Source: a virus. From it: a stretch of 64,000 nt of DNA. Position 1 is the stretch's first letter. Each line of letters starts with the position of its first letter. The translations under genes were made by a program, and so were the position numbers. Under the pieces are notes generated by a model. That model did not search any database. It was not told where the DNA came from and worked only from the letters and a program-made list of their open reading frames with translations. The stretch is from positions 1 through 64,000 of the IMG/VR virus record IMGVR_UViG_3300042304_001125; one strand, 5' to 3'. Of the stretch, positions 33,483 to 42,800 are shown piece after piece.

Positions 33483-34390
33483 TGTACTTTATATTTTACT
33501 AAATTAGAATCGTCTGGAAGGAACTTACCTTTGAGCTGCAGTCTCTCCTGATTTGCAATCCAGTAGTCCTGTAAATCTTCCGGAATGTCGGCTCTAGTGC
33601 TGTCAAGAATCTTGAGGTAGATATCGTAGACCTTATTTAGATCCTGCTCACTTAGATTGTTTTTGAGAGCCTCCATAACACTGAAGTAGTTCTCTAGAAT
33701 CTCGGAAGTAAAGTCTGCTTTGTAGAGCTTGTTTAAAAGCTCGATAGCTTCAGTTGGAGATTTAGCTTCTATTTCCTGGGTGTCTCTATTCTTAACTCCG
33801 TAGTTGTGAGAGAAGATATATCCTTTATTTGCAAATAGGGCAACCAGTAACTGGGTACGGTGCAATCCTTTCACATTTCCAGAATAAACGCTAGAGTAGT
33901 AAGCAAATTTAAGCCAGTCAACATCCCCGACATTTATATCGATTTGAACGTTGCTATCTAGCTGCTCTCCTGCTTCGTTGTATTGAGGAGCTTGCAGGAA
34001 TAATGCACCCGAAGCTGAACCTTTTACGTCGACAGCAAGGTCGGTATCAGCATCTTGGATCTTTTCAGCAATAGCAACAATCACAGCTCTTTTCATAAGC
34101 TGCTCTTCCGAGGCTGTTCTTGATCTCTTTTTGAAGAGTTCGAAAAGCTCCTGGACGTGCTGCTGATCTAGACCCCAGTCCTGAATCTTATCAAAGCTTT
34201 TATCGGAAATCGCTAAATCGATATCTCCAGAAACCTCCTTCTTACCTACAGATCCTAGGGTCTGCATTTGACGGAAGTGAGGTTCTGCTTGAGGAAATAA
34301 TCTCTTGAATTCTTTTAAAAAGTTTAAGAGGGTAGGCTTGATGTCCTCCCTCTTAATCTTGTCTGTGGTTCCGAATACGTTTCCTCCCAT
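33479..34390 (-). CDS. Pol-beta-type nucleotidyltransferase
   Basis: The protein has 303 residues. LGSVGKKEVSGDIDLAI carries the hG(S/G)...DhDh signature, and VQIDINVGDVDW provides the third carboxylate. The remainder is helical. It overlaps the 951-residue gene, whose first domain is of the same class, by 4 bases, so two nucleotidyltransferases are made together. The target (tRNA, protein or small molecule) is not evident. It is preceded by an early promoter and a late-type box. Confidence 0.8.
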   Translation of the reverse strand: MGGNVFGTTDKIKREDIKPTLLNFLKEFKRLFPQAEPHFRQMQTLGSVGKKEVSGDIDLAISDKSFDKIQDWGLDQQHVQELFELFKKRSRTASEEQLMKRAVIVAIAEKIQDADTDLAVDVKGSASGALFLQAPQYNEAGEQLDSNVQIDINVGDVDWLKFAYYSSVYSGNVKGLHRTQLLVALFANKGYIFSHNYGVKNRDTQEIEAKSPTEAIELLNKLYKADFTSEILENYFSVMEALKNNLSEQDLNKVYDIYLKILDSTRADIPEDLQDYWIANQERLQLKGKFLPDDSNLVKYKVQ

Positions 34391-34409
34391 TTTGTGCTAT
34401 TTATCACCC

Positions 34410-34441
34410 TAAAGATAGGCTCTTTATAAATAGCTTACAAC
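34410..34441 (-). promoter_or_regulatory. Early promoter (TTG-N20-TATCTTTAG)
   Basis: TTG at 34441-34439, 20-base spacer, TATCTTTAG at 34418-34410, ahead of the nucleotidyltransferase gene. The spacer contains a late-type box, so both early and late transcription are possible. Confidence 0.7.
34426..34434 (-). promoter_or_regulatory. Late-type box inside an early promoter
   Basis: CTATTTATA on the coding strand lies inside the 20-base spacer of the early promoter, 35 bases before the nucleotidyltransferase ATG. Confidence 0.5.
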
Positions 34442-35217
34442 TTTACCGATAGAGGATATGTCTGAAAGGATGGTTCGTCAGCAGGATGCTCTAAAAGGTA
34501 TAATTTGTAAATGAGTTGAAACAGTTCGAAGTTTTCATCGATGTTATCAACTACTTTAAGCTCCCAGCCCTTACCTTGGAATGCTCCGTCTTTGCTAGAG
34601 GTAGTTCTCTTGGTTGATTTTAGCCAGATGATACCTGTCCGGTCGATTTTCTGACCGTACATCTCCTCCCAGGCCTTGGCATAGGCCGACAGCTGTAACT
34701 CGTGAGACTTATGCAAAGAGTTAGAGGTCTTGATATCTAACAGCCAAACCTCATCACCGATCTTAGCGATGATGTCAGCAGTACCGGCGTACTTATGGAC
34801 GTCCGAGAAGGTAAACTCTTCTGTAGCGATGACTTCAGGAGCCATAGCCTTCCAAGCTTCAACGAACTTATTGATCATCTGCCATACCAGCAGCGAGTAC
34901 TTAGCCTTGCCGTAGTCATCCATCCATTGGACTTCCCCGCCTTTGATCAGCTCTTCGGCTGCGTTGTGGACTGCCGTCCCCTCTTCACCTGCCCTTCTCA
35001 TAATGAGATCGGCGTTATGACCTACGTCCTTAATCCACTGCTCAAAGAACTTATTCTTAGGCATGTACTGCAGGATCGTAGTAACGGAGGGGTAATAAAG
35101 GCCTTCGCTTCTTTTATAAACCCGGCGGTCCGGTAAAGTGATCTGCTTTAGCTCTCCGTCGAACTTAATGCGTTTTTGCTTATGCTCTAAAAGAAAATTG
35201 GAACCTGGATAAATCAT
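34435..35217 (-). CDS. PD-(D/E)XK exonuclease
   Basis: The protein has 260 residues. The nuclease core is YAGTADIIAKIGDEVWLLDIKTSNS with D148, D161 and K163, followed by the QLSAYAKAW motif (Gln175, Tyr179), and GEEGTAVHNAAE with His84 upstream. This order matches Cas4/RecB-type exonucleases of phages. It probably processes DNA ends in replication or recombination. It overlaps the primase gene by 4 bases and ends just before the nucleotidyltransferase promoter. Confidence 0.85.
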   Translation of the reverse strand: MIYPGSNFLLEHKQKRIKFDGELKQITLPDRRVYKRSEGLYYPSVTTILQYMPKNKFFEQWIKDVGHNADLIMRRAGEEGTAVHNAAEELIKGGEVQWMDDYGKAKYSLLVWQMINKFVEAWKAMAPEVIATEEFTFSDVHKYAGTADIIAKIGDEVWLLDIKTSNSLHKSHELQLSAYAKAWEEMYGQKIDRTGIIWLKSTKRTTSSKDGAFQGKGWELKVVDNIDENFELFQLIYKLYLLEHPADEPSFQTYPLSVKL

Positions 35218-36137
35218 ACGAATGCTAATTTGTATCTTAGGAGGTCGCTGAAGGTTAGCTCCTGGGATTGTTGGATATGGTGGGTGAAATTAGTAAAACC
35301 CATTTCGGAAGGATCTTTATCGACCATGTCAACAAGGAACACTCTTTTACCCATAGCAAGGAATTGCTCAGAGTATCGTAGCGCACTTTTTAAAGCATCT
35401 TTATCCAACGCTATATAAATGTCTTGAACCTTGTTAGACACTAATTTCATTAATAAACTCTTAGATAAAGATTTACCTAAGATTGGAACGGCATTACGTT
35501 TAACAGCCATGGCATCGAAGACTCCTTCAACCAAGATGACGGGCTGGTCCCAGTTAATCATATTTTCAAACCCTACTATATCCTTGGATGCAGAAGGATT
35601 CTTATATTTAAAATAACTATTTTCAAATGTTCTACCAACAAAGAAGTTTAGCTGATTATTATCATCGTATGAAGGTACGATAATTCTACCGGCATATTCT
35701 CCTGTTGTGCAGTAGCCTATGTTATACTTAATAAAATCGTTCTCTGTCAAACCTCTCCTGTAGAGGTAGTTTCTGATCTTATTTGCAATTACTGAGGTCT
35801 GAGAGGCAGTAGCTAGTGCTTGAAATTCTTTAGGAAGTTCTACAAACGTTACCTCGTAGTCAGCTGTCTCTCCTTTTCTAACGTACTTAAGCACTTCATT
35901 AGCTTCCTCTCTTGAAAGCTTCATCTGTCTTAGAAGCGATTTAATGGTACGACCTCGGGTATTGCACACCCAGCACTCCCATGGATTTTCCCCCTTCTCG
36001 TTGGTCGAGAGTTTAACCTCTAGCTTAGGTTTGCGATGATTACAAAACGGACAGCTAAAAGCATAGTTATCCCGAGCTCTCTTATGAGACTTTCCGAGTA
36101 CGTTTTCAACTGCGTTTAATAAAACAGGGTTCTCCAT
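35214..36137 (-). CDS. gp61: DNA primase, gp61-like
   Basis: The protein has 307 residues. An N-terminal zinc-binding domain carries CPFCNH (C29, C32, H34) and CWVC (C55, C58). The Toprim domain has ILVEGVFDAMAV with E204 and ALDKDA with D245 and D247. It makes RNA primers for lagging-strand synthesis together with the replicative helicase. The T4 counterpart is gp61 (342 residues). An early promoter with TATATTAAG as -7 lies 24 bases upstream. Confidence 0.92.
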   Translation of the reverse strand: MENPVLLNAVENVLGKSHKRARDNYAFSCPFCNHRKPKLEVKLSTNEKGENPWECWVCNTRGRTIKSLLRQMKLSREEANEVLKYVRKGETADYEVTFVELPKEFQALATASQTSVIANKIRNYLYRRGLTENDFIKYNIGYCTTGEYAGRIIVPSYDDNNQLNFFVGRTFENSYFKYKNPSASKDIVGFENMINWDQPVILVEGVFDAMAVKRNAVPILGKSLSKSLLMKLVSNKVQDIYIALDKDALKSALRYSEQFLAMGKRVFLVDMVDKDPSEMGFTNFTHHIQQSQELTFSDLLRYKLAFV

Positions 36138-36161
36138 TAGGAGGTATTAACTAGTTATAAC

Positions 36162-36193
36162 CTTAATATAAGAACGAAACCGTTCCGAACCAA
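36162..36193 (-). promoter_or_regulatory. Early promoter ahead of primase (TATATTAAG)
   Basis: TTG at 36193-36191, a 20-base spacer, then TATATTAAG at 36170-36162. The rest of the leader runs to the primase ATG at 36137. Confidence 0.7.
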
Positions 36194-36194
36194 C

Positions 36195-36734
36195 TTAATA
36201 GTCGATTAATTTTATCTGACCGTCGGCGGTTGCCATTACGTTGTTATCATCTCCGTACATATCAACATCTTCAGGGTCGACTCCGGCTTGAATCATTTCC
36301 TGTCTTGCACCGATAAAGACCTTCTGTAGGTACGGGGATAGATTTGAAAGTATGCTCTTATCTCCTTCCATAAAGAACTCATCTAATATACGAACGTTCT
36401 TTTTAATTTCCTGAGAGTATTCTTGCGGTAGTGGTTCTAAGTTCTCAACCTGGTACCAGCCTCCTTTTTCCATCTCCACTGCCTTGCCAACGTTTGCCAG
36501 GTATTTAAAGCTCTTACCTTGAGCCTTGAGCATAGCCTGCATTTCGATGTCATCCTGAGTAATTTTTACTAGGTAGCCTTCTTTAGGTTCGTATCCGAAT
36601 TCCGGCACAGGATTGGGTGCATTATAAACAACCCCATGAGATCCTCCCCCTACATAGGTAACTCCGGCTTTCTTAAAAGCATCTTTGATTTTAGAGTAAG
36701 TGCTCTCAGTAAGAAGGGCTTGTATTAGTTTCAT
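36195..36734 (-). CDS. Tagged protein kinase-like protein
   Basis: The product has 179 residues. The tag MKLIQALLTE-S is followed by a kinase-like chain: GGGSHGVVYN (glycine loop), GYLVKIT (Lys candidate), a helical middle, DMYGDDNNVM (catalytic-loop-like, D and N) and IKLIDY* (DFG-like Asp). It ends directly after the DFG-equivalent, so the C-lobe is missing. It may be an unusual short kinase, a pseudokinase, or a phosphotransferase. It overlaps the GIY-YIG gene by 4 bases. Confidence 0.62.
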   Translation of the reverse strand: MKLIQALLTESTYSKIKDAFKKAGVTYVGGGSHGVVYNAPNPVPEFGYEPKEGYLVKITQDDIEMQAMLKAQGKSFKYLANVGKAVEMEKGGWYQVENLEPLPQEYSQEIKKNVRILDEFFMEGDKSILSNLSPYLQKVFIGARQEMIQAGVDPEDVDMYGDDNNVMATADGQIKLIDY

Positions 36735-37183
36735 AGAAAATCTTTCCTGTAGAATTTACCTAGGATGTTATCATTGTAGTATAAAGGATTATTCTCAATA
36801 GCATCGTATTTAAATAAATATTTACACTCAAAGTAAGTAAGCATCTTTTTGGAAGATACAAACTCTAGGATTTCTTTCTGGAATTCTTCTTTAGGGTAGG
36901 TTCTAGTTAGGGTTAGAAACTCTTTATTTGATCCATAGTAACTATCCCAATCACTTTCTTTGGTAACGAGCTTGGTAGTTGGCTTGCGGCCAGGACCAGT
37001 CTGTTCGGCAATCTCTTTTTTAGTAAGTTTTACCTTGCGGGTAAAGTATACGACTTTTTTGCCGAGGTATTTTTTGTTGGTAGGGGTGTGAGTAATCTGA
37101 TAGATAAATCCGTAAGTGCCTTCCGGCATGTCAGAAATCTCAGTGATACCCCTACCCTTATAAGTCCAGGTAGGTTCAGTCAT
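36731..37183 (-). CDS. GIY-YIG-type endonuclease-like protein
   Basis: The product has 150 residues. YGFIYQITHTPTNKKYLGKK gives a GIY-(x)10-YLG motif, and SDWDSYYGS, FQKEILEFVSSKKML and YFECKYLF follow as in SegE-like phage proteins. These enzymes nick or cut DNA, often as mobile homing nucleases, but this class is also conserved as a fixed gene in T4-like phages. It sits 4 bases before the start of a tail structural gene, with no sign of insertion. Confidence 0.72.
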   Translation of the reverse strand: MTEPTWTYKGRGITEISDMPEGTYGFIYQITHTPTNKKYLGKKVVYFTRKVKLTKKEIAEQTGPGRKPTTKLVTKESDWDSYYGSNKEFLTLTRTYPKEEFQKEILEFVSSKKMLTYFECKYLFKYDAIENNPLYYNDNILGKFYRKDFL

Positions 37184-37187
37184 AGTT

Positions 37188-38081
37188 TTAAATGTCTAAT
37201 GTAATGACGAAAGTCATATCGTTATACCTTGACTTAGGTATAGGTTGACCTAACTTTCCTACTGCTATAAGTTCGTTAGAATCATTGTATAATCCAACTG
37301 TTGTTACATAAGGTTGGAAATAACTTCCGGTAGCAAAGTCATAAATGTCTCCGTTGCTTCCTGATTTAATTGAAGGATTCTGAGAGTAATTAAAGTCCTG
37401 TTCTCTTACTCTGCATTTGTAGTTATGGGTATATACTTCGTAGGTAGATTGCCAATGCATACTGTAGCTCGGTAGAGACTGTATCGAAGAGATTGAGGCT
37501 GAATCGGTTAGTATTGCAAGACCGTGAGGGTAGATTATATCTCCAATTTTTGCAACACTACCGCTTACTAGTAGTTTACCTTCTCCGTCATCGTATATAA
37601 TAAAGCTTCCTGAGGTTGATCCTACTACATAGCCAGGACTAACGTAACCTCCTGAAACGTAAGCAGAGATTGCTGCTTCAGTTCCTAGTGAAAAGGTACC
37701 GGGTTTGATTGCAGACCCTACAATGTTACGAGGAATACTAACAACTAGTAGATCGTTAGAAATAGCTCGAGACATACTAGGCTGTATATCAGTTTGTTTG
37801 TAGTCTTCAAAAGAGCTACTAGTTTCTGCTCCTGTAAAAACACCGGAGTAATATAGATGTTTTAGGGACCTGTGTATTAGGGTGTTGTATTCCGAGTTAG
37901 ATTGACCGCTAGTATCTGATAAAATCGGGCTAAAGATACCCGTATATGATCCTGTAGCTTCAGCTGTAAAAGTTTCGATGCTGTAGTCTTGCAGACTAGC
38001 GCTACTAATAGACCAGCTCTTATACGCGGTATAAGGAGTTACGAATGCATCCTGTTTGTTTAGCTTTATAAATGCACTCAT
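37188..38081 (-). CDS. Tail/baseplate structural protein (paralogue A)
   Basis: The protein has 297 residues: MSAFIKLNKQDAFVTPYTAYKSW at the start, and a C-terminal domain CRVREQDFNYSQNPS...PYVTTVGLYNDSNELIAVGKLGQPI. The C-terminal domain repeats in the next gene (VRNSEFNYSTNPS...TTVGMYNDNNELVAVAKLSRPL). This RN.(E/D)FNY.(Q/T)NP motif is widespread in baseplate proteins of T4-like marine phages. Exact place in the baseplate unknown. Confidence 0.72.
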   Translation of the reverse strand: MSAFIKLNKQDAFVTPYTAYKSWSISSASLQDYSIETFTAEATGSYTGIFSPILSDTSGQSNSEYNTLIHRSLKHLYYSGVFTGAETSSSFEDYKQTDIQPSMSRAISNDLLVVSIPRNIVGSAIKPGTFSLGTEAAISAYVSGGYVSPGYVVGSTSGSFIIYDDGEGKLLVSGSVAKIGDIIYPHGLAILTDSASISSIQSLPSYSMHWQSTYEVYTHNYKCRVREQDFNYSQNPSIKSGSNGDIYDFATGSYFQPYVTTVGLYNDSNELIAVGKLGQPIPKSRYNDMTFVITLDI

Positions 38082-38085
38082 TCAT

Positions 38086-39102
38086 TTAGAAATCAAGCTT
38101 GATTCTGATAAGAGCTTCTTTAGTAAAGTCTTTTAGTAGAGGTCTTGATAGTTTAGCTACTGCTACAAGCTCGTTATTATCATTATACATACCTACTGTT
38201 GTGATGTAGCTCTGCGGAGTATCTAACATACTGCTAATTCTAAGATCCCCGGATCCTGTAATGTAAGAAGGGTTAGTAGAGTAGTTGAACTCGCTGTTTC
38301 TTACTCTAGCAAAAACAAACTGAGAAGTTACTGTTTCTTTGTAATTAAGTTGGAATGAGCTACCTGAGTTAATTAGTTGGAAAAGCTTTCCAGGATTACC
38401 TGCATTTGTAGTTCCTCTAGTAGTACCAAGTGCTACGCCTTCCGCAGTACCGCTGATATCAAGTGCTGCTCCGTTTAGTAGGATCACTCCGACGTCTGGA
38501 AGGAATAGTCCGTAAGATCCTGAAGTACCTGTATATCCATTTGCATTAACTCCGGTGTAGGGAGTGCCGTTAGATCCACTGACCACTTGGTAGACTCTAC
38601 CTGCATCATTGTAACTTACTGTAGTAACTGCCGCGCTATTGTCTGTTAGCTTTAAAGTTTTATTGCTCGTATTCTTTAAAGTTAAATTAAAAGAAGCTGG
38701 CAGTAGAGATTCTTTGAATCTGTCTCTATCAATAGCAATAGCGTAAAAATATTCTTGATTTACTCCACCAAAGCTAAATGAGGTTTCTTCGTCTCCTAAC
38801 ACTAATGTTCTATACTGTCCGTAGATTGTAGAAGAAGGTGATTTACCTACAACAGAAGGGTTATAAGGAGCAGATCCTGAACCGTCTAAATCGCCGTAAG
38901 CAATTGAAAACTGTACTGCTGCGTTTTCTAAAGTTGAACCTGTCTGGTATACATCGTAGTAAAACTTACCTGACTCTAGATTAGGTTGAGTAGAGGATGT
39001 AAAGAGAGTTGAAAGTATGGGATCTCCTGTTGACCAAACCGGGGCTGATACAGCTTCGGAAGCGATTACTAAGTCTTCGGCGTCAAATCTTTTAAATGAC
39101 AT
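38086..39102 (-). CDS. Tail/baseplate structural protein (paralogue B)
   Basis: The protein has 338 residues: MSFKRFDAEDLVIASEAVSAPVW at the start, a beta-rich middle and the C-terminal domain VRNSEFNYSTNPSYITGSG...VAKLSRPLLKDFTKEALIRIKLDF, similar to the 297-residue neighbour. The pair probably arose by duplication and forms related baseplate parts. Confidence 0.75.
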   Translation of the reverse strand: MSFKRFDAEDLVIASEAVSAPVWSTGDPILSTLFTSSTQPNLESGKFYYDVYQTGSTLENAAVQFSIAYGDLDGSGSAPYNPSVVGKSPSSTIYGQYRTLVLGDEETSFSFGGVNQEYFYAIAIDRDRFKESLLPASFNLTLKNTSNKTLKLTDNSAAVTTVSYNDAGRVYQVVSGSNGTPYTGVNANGYTGTSGSYGLFLPDVGVILLNGAALDISGTAEGVALGTTRGTTNAGNPGKLFQLINSGSSFQLNYKETVTSQFVFARVRNSEFNYSTNPSYITGSGDLRISSMLDTPQSYITTVGMYNDNNELVAVAKLSRPLLKDFTKEALIRIKLDF

Positions 39103-39108
39103 ATGCTA

Positions 39109-39762
39109 TTAATTTACTTTTGTAATTGTTACAGGAATGGTCACTCTAGCTCCTGAATCTCTGCCGATAATGGTTAGAGTGGTTTGTAGCTGGGTATTGG
39201 TTCCAAATAGAGTGTTTACGTTTGTAGCTGTGATGTTCAGGCTAGTTCCAATTACAGTCTTAGATACATTTGTTCCAAGAGTTGTAGTGTTATTTAGTCT
39301 ATTTGCTTCTTCTGTGTTGATTCCTACTCCTTGGAATGCAGAAGCAACTCTTGCATCAGCAATTGTAAACGTATATCCGCTTGTTTCAAAAGTCTGATTG
39401 TTACCGAGGTAGTTAAGGGTCTGAGGGGTGATAGCCTCTGATTGACCTTGCTTTAATGTTACTACAGACTTGGTAGCTAGGATTGGAAGACGAGCTGTAC
39501 CTCTAGGAAGAGTAGTAAGCTTGTACTTCATAATTTGAGTCTCGTCTGGGAATGCTTCAAGTAGCGGCATAGCTTCAATAGCTTCTCCATAGTAGGCAGA
39601 GCCTGAAGGGTGAGAAGTATTGTAAAGTGTGTAGTCGATTTCATCGTCAGATAGAGCGAATTGAGTGATGCGGAAAGATCCGTCGCCTCTTGCTAGAAGC
39701 TCTCTACCTTTTTTGGTAAGGATCGCATCAACTGTTACTACTGAGTTATTTAAATATCCCAT
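39109..39762 (-). CDS. Tail/baseplate structural protein
   Basis: The product has 217 residues. TVDAILTKKGRELLARGDGSFRITQFALSDDEIDYTLYN is a signature common in the baseplate gene set of T4-like marine phages. The rest is Thr/Ala-rich with RDSGARVTIPVTIT at the end. It has its own late-type box 18 bases upstream and belongs to the baseplate cluster. Confidence 0.72.
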   Translation of the reverse strand: MGYLNNSVVTVDAILTKKGRELLARGDGSFRITQFALSDDEIDYTLYNTSHPSGSAYYGEAIEAMPLLEAFPDETQIMKYKLTTLPRGTARLPILATKSVVTLKQGQSEAITPQTLNYLGNNQTFETSGYTFTIADARVASAFQGVGINTEEANRLNNTTTLGTNVSKTVIGTSLNITATNVNTLFGTNTQLQTTLTIIGRDSGARVTIPVTITKVN

Positions 39763-39780
39763 TTCTTGTTAGATTTTAAT

Positions 39781-39789
39781 TATAAATAG
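39781..39789 (-). promoter_or_regulatory. Late-type promoter box
   Basis: CTATTTATA on the coding strand, 18 bases before the 217-residue structural gene. Confidence 0.5.
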
Positions 39790-39809
39790 AGCCTAAGGGA
39801 GGTTTTAGA

Positions 39810-42800
39810 TTACTGTATTAATGTGAAGGCTTTGTCCGCATAACTTTCAAAGTTTGCTTGAAGATCCTGGGAGATGTATTGCGGGGTAATAGTTCCAAAC
39901 TCATCGACTGTTTTTGGGTTTGAAGTATATAGGAGTACTTTTGTTGGGTCATCTACGTACCTTCTAATTAAGATGTTAGAAAGTAAAGTGCCGCGTGGAA
40001 CAGGGGGAGCTACTTTTATTACCATTCCTTTATCTGGTCTAGCTGCAAATAAATGACTATTGTTTATTCGACTGTCCCCTTTCTCCCAGATGTCAATAAC
40101 TGTATAAACTTTATTCTCGTTACCTTCTGCTCTTAATTCATCTCCTAGTTGAATTGTAAACGGAGTTATAAATTCTTTGAACCCTAAGCTTTCATGGTTG
40201 TCAGAGGTTTGAAAAGCTCCGAAATTTTCAGTGAGACTGGAAGATACCCATATGTAGGGATTGAAGGCAGCGCTTGTAATACTAGTACCTACACTAGAGG
40301 TAGGGTGGTATTCAGACGGAGCAAAAGGTACAACAGCTTGACTAGTTGGAAAAATAACCGATCCTTGTGGTTTAACTTCCTGATCTACTGCAAAGTTTGA
40401 TTTAAGTTTTCTGTAATCTGGGGGTGTTTGAAATTTAGGTCCGTGTACAACAGTAGTGATAGCGGGACCGAAAGATCCAAACGCACTATAATTTGTTCCT
40501 CTGTATATATTCTCTCTAGCCTTTATTGCAGGCCACCCTCCTGCTTTGTATACATCAATATAGTCTAGAAGGTACACATCGTCGTTCCCGGTTGTATTAT
40601 TTACAACTTTTACTCTTATTTTTTGAGTAGTTAAGCTTGAACCGAAAGGTATAAACCCAGTAGACATAGTAGCTTTTACGTACACGTAAACTACGCCGGC
40701 GGTTCCAGATTCTACGTGTCCTACGATATCAATACCATCAGGCTGTTCGTGTTTGACTCCAGACCTATTCCAGGTTGGTTTAATAGTTTTAGTATCTAGA
40801 GTCGTCCAAGTACTTCCGTCGTAGTATTCTAACACTACGTCTACAGAAATACTGTCTGACCATTTTGAGCCATCTCTATCGAATTCAAGATATACATCAG
40901 TATCGTACTTTATACTTGTGTTAGCTTGTATAGATGGGAGACTATACGCACGATCAGGTACATCCCATCTAGCGAGGGTGTTACCGCTGCTGGCAGTTGC
41001 AAAGTACACGATTAGGGTTGAGCTATTCGTAATCTGTGTAGCTCGGTCGGTAGATCCTGAAGCTACTCCTTGCAGCCTGTATTCTCCAACGCCGGTATCT
41101 TCGCCAAAGAATATCGTATTAAAATAAGATCCTGAAGTTGTTACTAGTTTTCCGGTAGAATTAAACGATCCACTTTGAGTAACTAGGATAGGTTCAACTC
41201 TCTTTCCTCCTTTTTTAATTCTATACTCTCCGTTAAGTGCAAGCACCTTTCTAGAACCTGATGTGTTAGTTTTAAAAAGTATGGTAGCATTTTTATTCTC
41301 TGTAAAGATAAATTGCATATCTTTAGCAGTATCGGGATTAGTATTAGAAGAATAAATGTCGCCGTTTTGAAACGTCACATAAGGAATAGTCATCTCAACA
41401 GCATTAAGTAGGTCTTGAGTTGCTGACATTTGACTGAAAGTTCCAAAATACGGCACTGTCTGCTCTATTACTGGAGTGCTTCCGTAGGATTTATCAGTTG
41501 CTCTGTTGAATACGTTAACCTGTTCTGCAAAAAGCTGTTTACCTGTATATCTGCCGCTAACAATGCCTGCACTGTTGTAAAGGTACTCCTGTACGTCAGC
41601 TATATCTGCTGTATTGTCTCTCAAAGCTTGAATATTACTTGGAACCATAACTCCATTTGAATAATCAACCTTACGTAATTTTGCAGAATTTGCAATTGCA
41701 GTAGCGTTGTTTAGTAGAGGATTATAATCAGAGTTTTCAAAAGTAGATGGTAAATATGGCTGTAAAATTACCTGTACTGTTGTGGGAGTAGTTGGGTATG
41801 CGGCGGGGCTAAGTCCTAGGCCTGATCCTGGGTCTCCTAGTGTTAGTACGGTTGTGGACGTAGTTACTGTTTTATTTAAGAAAGGATATTCAACTCCCGC
41901 TATCTTTATTTTTTCCAGCTCTAATACAGAGGTGTATATGTCTACCCCCCCTGTTAGTGTGTTCCTAAAGCGAATATATCTAAGGTAGTTATACCCTCCT
42001 TTGGAATTATACTCCCAGAAAAAGTGCATATTTCCTACTGATATAACCTGGGTTAGAAAATCGTTTGCTGTTACTTCATCAAATCCTGGCGCCGGGGTAA
42101 GGGTTGATAGGTACTCTGTTAATGAGTAGTTAAGTTCCGGGTGTACTTCATGCTTGAATGGATTTTCATCATTAAGCTCTCCTGTTACTACGTCTATAAA
42201 AGAACCTCCTAGTTCTCCGTTATATTTCTCAACTCCGGTAGTTTTAGTTTCTGTAACAGTTCCTGCAGGAGTTTTTATTTCAACTGTATTAGTTGTAGAG
42301 AGTTCATTAATCACTCCTCCATCCTGGGCTTCTAAGAAAGCTGTGTTAATAGAAGCAGAGTATTCCGGCTGGGTAAGGGATAGAGTAGGTTGTTTTATCT
42401 TACCTCTTTCTAGCAGGTGAGGCTTGATAATAATACCTGTTGTTGCACTTGCTCTTACAGGTACAAAATCTTTTACCATCTTGAAGACCTGGTTATCAAA
42501 GAACTTAATAAGTCTGACAAAGTCAAACATATCGTATCTTGATAAATTGCCAAGGCTTGAAGAGATGAAGGGCTGTAGGGTTGTGTATCTAGAATCGTGA
42601 GCTGTTCTAGGGTCTCCAATGTAGTTATCTATATTGAAGCTGCTGGTGATGTTGTCGACTATGTACTTATCTACGTAATAGGTAGGTGAGAAGCCTACTT
42701 CTAGTGTATGAATATCTTCTGTATATTCTCCTGCAGGGTTTTGAATAGAAGTATACTGAGAGAGCGTATTTCCCGGTACAATGCTTCCTGTATTACTTAT

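Noticed and set aside
37188-39762. Tail sheath or tube identity for the 217-, 297- and 338-residue proteins
   Set aside because: Their motifs match baseplate-type proteins of marine phages, and they lack sheath or tube patterns.
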